This document shows positions 4,301 through 6,689 of a DNA stretch of 6,689 bases, in pieces (the stretch's first letter is position 1; the number at the start of each line of letters is the position of its first letter). Source of the stretch: Thermoanaerobaculia bacterium. GTDB taxonomy: Bacteria > Acidobacteriota > Thermoanaerobaculia > Multivoradales > UBA5704. The notes beneath the pieces were generated by a model. The model made no database searches, had not been told where the DNA came from, and saw only the letters and a program-made list of their open reading frames with translations. The stretch spans positions 1 through 6,689 of the forward strand of contig JASLEW010000723.1 of assembly GCA_030150965.1 (NCBI GenBank). The letters are read 5' to 3'. Made by a program: the position numbers and the translations under genes.

Positions 4301-6689
4301 CGCCCTCCCGCCACCGCGCCTGCCAGGCGCCGTCCTGCCGCACCGCGAACACGTTGTAGCGGTCGGTGCCCGCCAGCAGCTCGTCCTGCTCCACCACCAC
4401 GCTGAAGCCCTGGCGCCGAAGCAGCGTCTCCACCCAGGCCGCCCGCCCAGCGCTCTCTCCCTGCGGATCGTCGTGCACCTCCATCGCCACCTGCCCGATC
4501 CGCTCCCAGTCCTCCTCCGCGATCCCCTCCAGCACCCGCCGCTCCGCACGCTGCACGTCGATCTTCAGCAGATCCACCCGCGCAATCCCCTGCTCTCTCA
4601 GCACCGCCGACAGGGGACGCACCCGGCACTCCGTCACCTCTCCGGCAAAGCGTCCGGCCACCAGCTCGTCCACCTGCTCCAGCAGCTCGCCCGCGCCGCT
4701 CACCCCCAGCCGCGCCTCGTTGCCGATGAACCGCTTGATGACCTCCACCTCCGACCCCGCGTCCGCGTACTCCGCCAGGCCCGATCGCGCCGAAAACTGC
4801 GGGTAGAAGGTGAACGCCTCGCTCTTCTCCGCCTCACCCAGGCCGTAGGGCAGGCAGGTCACCTCGGCGCCGCTCCGCGCGGCGTTGAACGCCAGCGCCT
4901 CCTGGATGGCAGGGATCGGCTCGAAGGCGTACACCCGCGCCCCCGGGCTGCGCCGCCCCACGTAGAGCGTGAACATCCCGATGTTCGCACCCACGTCGAG
5001 CACCGTCGCTCCCGGCGGCAGCGTCACCCCATGGCGCAGGTAGCAGTCCTGCTCGAAGATCTCCTGGTACAGGTAGTCCGTCTCGATGCGGTTGAGCTGC
5101 GCGATGCCCAGACCGTTCGGCAGACGGTGGAGCTCGCGTCCCGTCCCCGGCCCCCAGCCGCCCACCCCCACCCTGCCAGCGCCCGCGGTCAACGCCGCCG
5201 CTTCGCCCGCGCCCACCCCGCCAACCCCGCCACTCCCGTCAACCCCTCCAACACCGCCCCGCGGCACCGCGTAGGCCACCAGGCGGCGCTCCCCGGGCCG
5301 GTCCTCCCGCACCACCGCCGCCGCCGAACGCACCCGCGGATGCTCGGCCAGAACCGCCTCGATCTCCCCCAGCTCCACCCGCACGCCGCGCAGCTTGACC
5401 TGCTGATCCACCCGGCCCAGGTACTCCAAACGCCCGTCCGACAGGTGACGGCCGAGGTCCCCCGTCCGGTACAGCCGCGCGCCCTCCTCGCCCGACAACC
5501 CGTCCGGAACGAACCGCTCCGCCGTCAGCTCCGGACGGCCGGCGTAGCCCCAGGCCACTCCCGCGCCGCCGATGTACAGCTCCCCGGCCACCCCCAGCGG
5601 CACCGGCATCTGCAGGCCGTCGAGCAGGTACACCCGGACGTTGCCGAGCGGACGGCCGATCGACGCTCGCTCGCCCGCCCTCACCCGCGCCGTCGTCGCG
5701 TCCACCGTGCACTCCGTCGGACCGTAGACGTTGTGCACCGCGCTGCCCCCGCCGCCTCCGACACACCCGCCGTTTTCATCGCCCCCGCCACCGAGCGCCG
5801 CCAGCCGCCGCCACAGCGGCTCCTCGATCTCCTCGCCGCCCACCAACACCCACCGCGGACCGCGCTCCGCCGCCCTCTCCCAGCCGCCGTCGAGCACCAG
5901 CGCCAGCTGCGACGGCGTGCAGTCGAGCACCTCCACCCCGCGCTGCGACAGCAGCTTCCACATCGCCTCGCCGTCCGGCCGCACCGCCTCCGGCACGATC
6001 TCGATCTGACGTCCCCGCGCCAGCTGCGCCCACTGCTTCACCGCGCCGTCGAACACCAGGGGCGCGTTGAGCGACACCCGCTCGCCGCCGCCATCGCAGC
6101 CGCCGCCGTAGACCCGCTCCTCCAGCGCCTCGATCAGGTTCCATAGCGCCGCGTGCGGCACCATCACGCCCTTCGGACGACCCGTCGAGCCGGAGGTGAA
6201 CAGCACGTAAGCGAGATCCTCGGCCCCCGGATCCACCTCCCCGGCACCCTCGGCGCTCCCACCTCCTGCCGCCGCCGGCGACGCCGCGCTCCGCCGCTCC
6301 TCCCCCATCGCCCCCTGCCCGGCCGCCTCCGCTCCTTCCGCCCCTGCCGACCGAACGTCCGTTCCCGCGGCGCCGCGGGCCCCCTCTTCCACCTCTCCCT
6401 TCCGCCCCTCCTCCCAGCGCACCGCAACCGCCCGCTCGCCCAGCCAGTCGAGCGGCTGATCCGGGCGCGCCAGCACGAAGCGCAGGTCCAGCTCCTCGGC
6501 CATCCGCTGCAGACGCGCCCGCGGCTGCTGACCGTCGAGCGGCACGAACACTCCCCCCGCCCGCAGCACCGCCAGCAGACCCACCAGCACCGCCGGCGTG
6601 CGCTCCACGCACACCCCCACCCAGGTGCCGCGCCCGACGCCCTGAAGCCGCAGCCGCACCGCCAGCCGCTCGGCACGCTCCACCAGCTC
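1374..6689 (-). CDS. NRPS, A(-MT-MT-)A-PCP-C, 5' end outside window
   Basis: The frame is open from the window edge (6689) to a TGA at 1376-1374, giving 1771 visible residues. The GTG at 6683 lies inside the A domain, so the true start is upstream. Domains in order are: A core with A3 (TSGSTGRPKG, ~163-172), A5 (YGPTE, ~320-324), A7 (YRTGDL) and A8 (GRVDQQVKLRG); FkbM-type methyltransferase 1 (~517-781); methyltransferase 2 (~807-1055); A9 (LPEVMVP, ~1149-1155) and A10 (SGKVDR, ~1169-1174); carrier protein with Ser1230 in LGGHSLL; and a condensation domain with HHVISDG at ~1428-1434. The protein should activate, methylate and tether one amino acid, then condense it with the residue on the next protein. 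There is no epimerisation, reductase or thioesterase domain. Unusual points are the double methyltransferase insertion, several Gly/Ala-rich expansions and the terminal condensation domain. The NRPS call is certain; the product is unknown. Confidence 0.97.
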   Translation of the reverse strand, partial: ELVERAERLAVRLRLQGVGRGTWVGVCVERTPAVLVGLLAVLRAGGVFVPLDGQQPRARLQRMAEELDLRFVLARPDQPLDWLGERAVAVRWEEGRKGEVEEGARGAAGTDVRSAGAEGAEAAGQGAMGEERRSAASPAAAGGGSAEGAGEVDPGAEDLAYVLFTSGSTGRPKGVMVPHAALWNLIEALEERVYGGGCDGGGERVSLNAPLVFDGAVKQWAQLARGRQIEIVPEAVRPDGEAMWKLLSQRGVEVLDCTPSQLALVLDGGWERAAERGPRWVLVGGEEIEEPLWRRLAALGGGGDENGGCVGGGGGSAVHNVYGPTECTVDATTARVRAGERASIGRPLGNVRVYLLDGLQMPVPLGVAGELYIGGAGVAWGYAGRPELTAERFVPDGLSGEEGARLYRTGDLGRHLSDGRLEYLGRVDQQVKLRGVRVELGEIEAVLAEHPRVRSAAAVVREDRPGERRLVAYAVPRGGVGGVDGSGGVGGVGAGEAAALTAGAGRVGVGGWGPGTGRELHRLPNGLGIAQLNRIETDYLYQEIFEQDCYLRHGVTLPPGATVLDVGANIGMFTLYVGRRSPGARVYAFEPIPAIQEALAFNAARSGAEVTCLPYGLGEAEKSEAFTFYPQFSARSGLAEYADAGSEVEVIKRFIGNEARLGVSGAGELLEQVDELVAGRFAGEVTECRVRPLSAVLREQGIARVDLLKIDVQRAERRVLEGIAEEDWERIGQVAMEVHDDPQGESAGRAAWVETLLRRQGFSVVVEQDELLAGTDRYNVFAVRQDGAWQARWREGAGREAPAEGPEELHTLGNGLRIAHHNRNESDFIYQQIFVDEVYRRHGVEIWPGDRIFDVGANIGLFTLYAHQWPGVEVHAFEPIALSYAKLASNVRRHGLGTHLYRCGLGRESGRVRFTFYPRWSASSSQYADPELDLASAREFLVNRDRGLEAYADEILEGRFAGQTEECELRTLSEVVRERGVERIDLLKLDVEKSELDVLLGLASEDWPKVQQVVVEVHDLGGRLQQIRELLEGQGFLVASEQDELAVGTAIHTLYGRRPGHRQGAARPAGDVAGLPMAAGGAGAGLGAGLLPPSSGGATPGLVAGLPATAGGAAGGVAGAAAPSARGAASAPVIAAELTGAELEAHLRSRLPEVMVPAAVVVLAEFPYTRSGKVDRRALPAPEEALGAAAAQRPVAAPRDAFEEVLAGIWSEVLRRSPVGIHDSFFDLGGHSLLATQLVSRVRSAFNIELPLRSLFEKPTIAQQAAEVRRARQAGERAAAPPLQPVPRTDAAGAPAELPLSFAQQRLWFIDQLAQGSSFYNTNSPVRLLGDLDVAALSRTFGEIVRRHEILRTSLPSVAGRPFQRIAPPRPVTLPLVDLGALPAARRGAATREAIDVLRLRPFDLARGPLLRIALLRVDRANHVVTLVMHHVISDGWSTEVLVREVCALYPAFREGRPSPLPELPVQYADFAVWQRAVLSGETLADQLSYWRQRLGGKLPLLDLATDRPRRRVQTFRGATLVQEFPVELHPRLLEISRGHGATLFMTLLAGFAALLHHLTGRDDVIVGTAVAGRSQPETEGLIGFFINMLPLRIDLSRELSFVELLAQTREACLGAFTHQDIPLEKLIEELQPERYGTQAMLFEVAFGFRTEMRQRLELPGLTVEPVPVEQGAVRLDLSLWTIERGGALYANWFYNTDLFERATIRRFADSYATVLAAVAAEPAVPVRRLEIRGASELSQLADEQARKRQAELQRVKGARRRTVSLEGTGG
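1377..1481 (-). other. Charged C-terminal tail, possible docking peptide
   Basis: About 35 residues follow the terminal condensation domain (~1735-1769). A helix-prone stretch rich in Glu, Gln, Lys, Arg and Leu (around LADEQARKRQAELQRVK) leads to a basic RRR and a short TVSLEGTGG end. Its position at the C terminus of one NRPS protein, facing the next, suggests a role in protein-protein recognition. That is inference; I do not recognise a specific docking-domain class. Confidence 0.4.
1494..2798 (-). other. Terminal condensation domain, LCL-like, active-site motif intact
   Basis: Residues ~1296-1730 show all core motifs: C1 LSFAQQRLWF, C2 RRHEILRTSLP, C3 MHHVISDGWS (HHVISDG at 2402-2382), C4 YADFAVWQR, C5 IGFFINMLPLR, C6 HQDIPLEKLIEEL and C7 RLDLSLW. 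The C1 and C5 wording and the lack of an upstream epimerisation domain suggest an LCL type, joining two L-residues. No acceptor A or carrier domain follows in this protein, so the acceptor is probably on the next protein. Confidence 0.92.
2886..3095 (-). other. Peptidyl carrier protein (thiolation) domain
   Basis: Residues ~1197-1266 form a standard carrier domain with FFDLGGHSLLATQL. Ser1230 (codon 2996-2994) is the phosphopantetheine attachment site. The later SLFEKPTIAQQA segment is the usual final helix region. It would carry the activated, methylated aminoacyl thioester between the A domain and the following condensation domain. Confidence 0.95.
3144..3287 (-). other. Adenylation domain C-terminal end (A9, A10)
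   Basis: Residues ~1133-1180 carry LTGAELEAHLRSRLPEVMVP (A9) and YTRSGKVDRRALP (A10). K1171 of A10 (codon at 3173-3171) is the conserved lysine that contacts the adenylate and fills the tenth code position. Joined to the A8 part it makes one complete A domain, showing that the methyltransferases interrupt the domain and do not follow it. Confidence 0.9.
3285..3518 (-). repeat. Gly/Ala/Pro linker with three 15-16-codon repeats
   Basis: Between methyltransferase 2 and motif A9 lies a low-complexity linker of about 78 residues. It contains three imperfect units beginning AGLP/AGLL: AGLPMAAGGAGAGLG, AGLLPPSSGGATPGLV and AGLPATAGGAAGGVAG. In the DNA the plus-strand core gcaggcccgc occurs at 3371-3380, 3419-3428 and 3464-3473. 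The spacings of 48 and 45 bases are exact multiples of three, so the reading frame is kept. It probably acts as a flexible tether returning the chain to the A subdomain. Confidence 0.7.
3519..4265 (-). other. Embedded FkbM-family methyltransferase domain 2
   Basis: Residues ~807-1055 repeat the whole plan of methyltransferase 1: lead LHTLGNGLRIAHHNR, motif I FDVGANIG (DVGANIG at 4130-4110), HAFEPIA, hallmark DLLKLDVEKSE, VEVHD and EQDELAVG. It is slightly shorter than domain 1, chiefly in the segment before the hallmark and just after VEVHD. The hallmark keeps the Val-Glu of the FkbM consensus, so this copy looks closer to the family type. Both copies lie inside the A domain's C-terminal subdomain, upstream of A9. 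Only a short segment of about 25 residues separates them. Confidence 0.88.
4341..5135 (-). other. Embedded FkbM-family methyltransferase domain 1
   Basis: Residues ~517-781 form an S-adenosylmethionine-dependent methyltransferase of FkbM type. Before the Rossmann fold lies a conserved lead (LHRLPNGLGIAQLNR). Motif I is LDVGANIG (4997-4977 covers DVGANIG), followed by the acidic-loop segment YAFEPIP and the FkbM hallmark DLLKIDVQRAE, where the usual family form is close to LLKIDVEGAE. MEVHD and a C-terminal EQDELLAG close the domain. Named FkbM enzymes are O-methyltransferases, but the atom methylated here cannot be read from sequence. The Gln-Arg in place of Glu-Gly in the hallmark is the main departure from consensus. 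Confidence 0.88.
5136..5261 (-). other. Gly/Val-rich linker before methyltransferase 1
   Basis: Residues ~475-516 lie directly after LVAYAVP, the segment that normally leads from A8 towards A9. They are dominated by glycine and valine with a repeated GGVGGV pattern. Codon choice is looser here than in the flanking domains (GTT, GGA, AGT, TTG and AGG appear), as expected for a segment under little constraint. It marks the entry point of the insertion into the A domain. Confidence 0.7.
5745..5792 (-). other. Glycine-rich 16-residue insertion just before A5
   Basis: Residues ~298-313 read GGGGDENGGCVGGGGG. GrsA has 21 residues between pocket positions 301 and 322, while here there are 37. The excess of 16 equals this stretch. 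Codons include GGT, GGA, GAA, AAC and TGT, looser than the surroundings. It looks like an expansion of GGN codons in a surface loop. Confidence 0.6.
6234..6413 (-). other. Expanded low-complexity linker between A2 and A3
   Basis: Residues ~91-150 are mostly Gly, Ala and Glu (for example EEGRKGEVEEGARGAAG and SPAAAGGGSAEGAGEV). In most A domains the segment between the A2 region and the A3 loop is several tens of residues shorter. The stretch has no recognisable motif and is probably a disordered surface loop. Confidence 0.5.

Larger units (their letters stand above)
3519..5135 (-). repeat. Tandem duplication of the methyltransferase domain
   Basis: The two methyltransferase domains align end to end in direct orientation. 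In the first 52 residues (lead plus motif I) I count about 30 identities. Identity over the full length looks nearer 40 percent, with gaps in the middle. This divergence means an old duplication or independent recruitment of two relatives, not a recent copy. The shared elements include the non-catalytic lead and the C-terminal EQDEL-A-GT segment, so whole domains were duplicated, not just the Rossmann core. Confidence 0.8.
5262..6689 (-). other. Adenylation domain core (A2 to A8) with Glu/Gln-like specificity code
   Basis: Aligned by eye to GrsA, the substrate-pocket residues are D212, G213, K216, D254, L280, G282, V319, V327 and D328, with K1171 of motif A10 as the tenth. The code DGKDLGVVDK differs only at the second position from DAKDLGVVDK, published for a glutamate-activating domain, and is also close to the glutamine code DAQDLGVVDK. 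The prediction is therefore Glu, Gln or a close analogue. The pocket register is secure at the A4-like FDGAV and at A5. It is less secure around L280/G282, where the spacing is longer than in GrsA. Core motifs A3, A5, A7 and A8 look intact, so the domain should be active. Confidence 0.8.

Noticed and set aside
3285..5261. A frameshift or gene fusion artefact explaining the methyltransferase insertion
   Set aside because: The frame is continuous through both linkers and the A9/A10 motifs resume correctly afterwards. An insertion between A8 and A9 is a known site for embedded methyltransferases.
687..6146. A plus-strand open frame of about 1819 codons
   Set aside because: It lies antisense to the NRPS genes and runs across their one-base junction. 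It translates to Arg/Pro/Ala/His-rich sequence without any domain motif. Long antisense frames are expected where GC-rich codon bias removes stops.
6681..6683. GTG as the true start of the first NRPS gene
   Set aside because: The codons before it are still in frame, and the sequence after it is already the interior of an A domain, so the real start is beyond the right edge.

Overview
The whole window is coding sequence for a nonribosomal peptide synthetase (NRPS) assembly line read on the minus strand. It is very G+C rich (about three quarters by eye), with strongly G/C-biased third codon positions. This fits a high-GC bacterium with large secondary-metabolite clusters, such as a myxobacterium or an uncultivated Acidobacteriota-like organism. 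That assignment is inference, because no taxonomic marker is present. Residues of the first gene are counted here from the first in-frame GTG in the window (complement of 6683-6681), which is not the true start.

Layout in the direction of transcription (right to left). The first gene (6689-1374) enters the window already inside an adenylation (A) domain. Its core runs to motif A8. It is then interrupted by about 660 residues holding two FkbM-type methyltransferase domains in tandem (about 5135-4341 and 4265-3519), flanked by Gly/Ala-rich linkers. The A domain resumes with motifs A9 and A10 (3288-3150), followed by a carrier protein (3095-2886), a canonical condensation domain (2798-1494) and a short charged C-terminal tail ending at a TGA at 1376-1374. 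After one base, an ATG at 1372 starts a second NRPS gene that runs off the left edge. Its visible 457 codons encode a condensation-like domain and the start of a C-A linker. In that domain the catalytic HHxxxDG motif is replaced by PALCGDA.

How they work together (inference from domain order). The interrupted A domain activates one amino acid. Its ten-residue specificity code reads DGKDLGVVDK, one substitution away from a published glutamate code. The embedded methyltransferases would modify that building block. The carrier protein presents it to the terminal condensation domain, which probably joins it to the residue loaded by the next protein. The motif-less condensation-like domain opening the second protein lies directly against that catalytic one and looks structural or docking rather than catalytic. 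No promoter, terminator, RNA gene, mobile element or CRISPR array is visible. The only non-coding base seen is the single one between the two genes.
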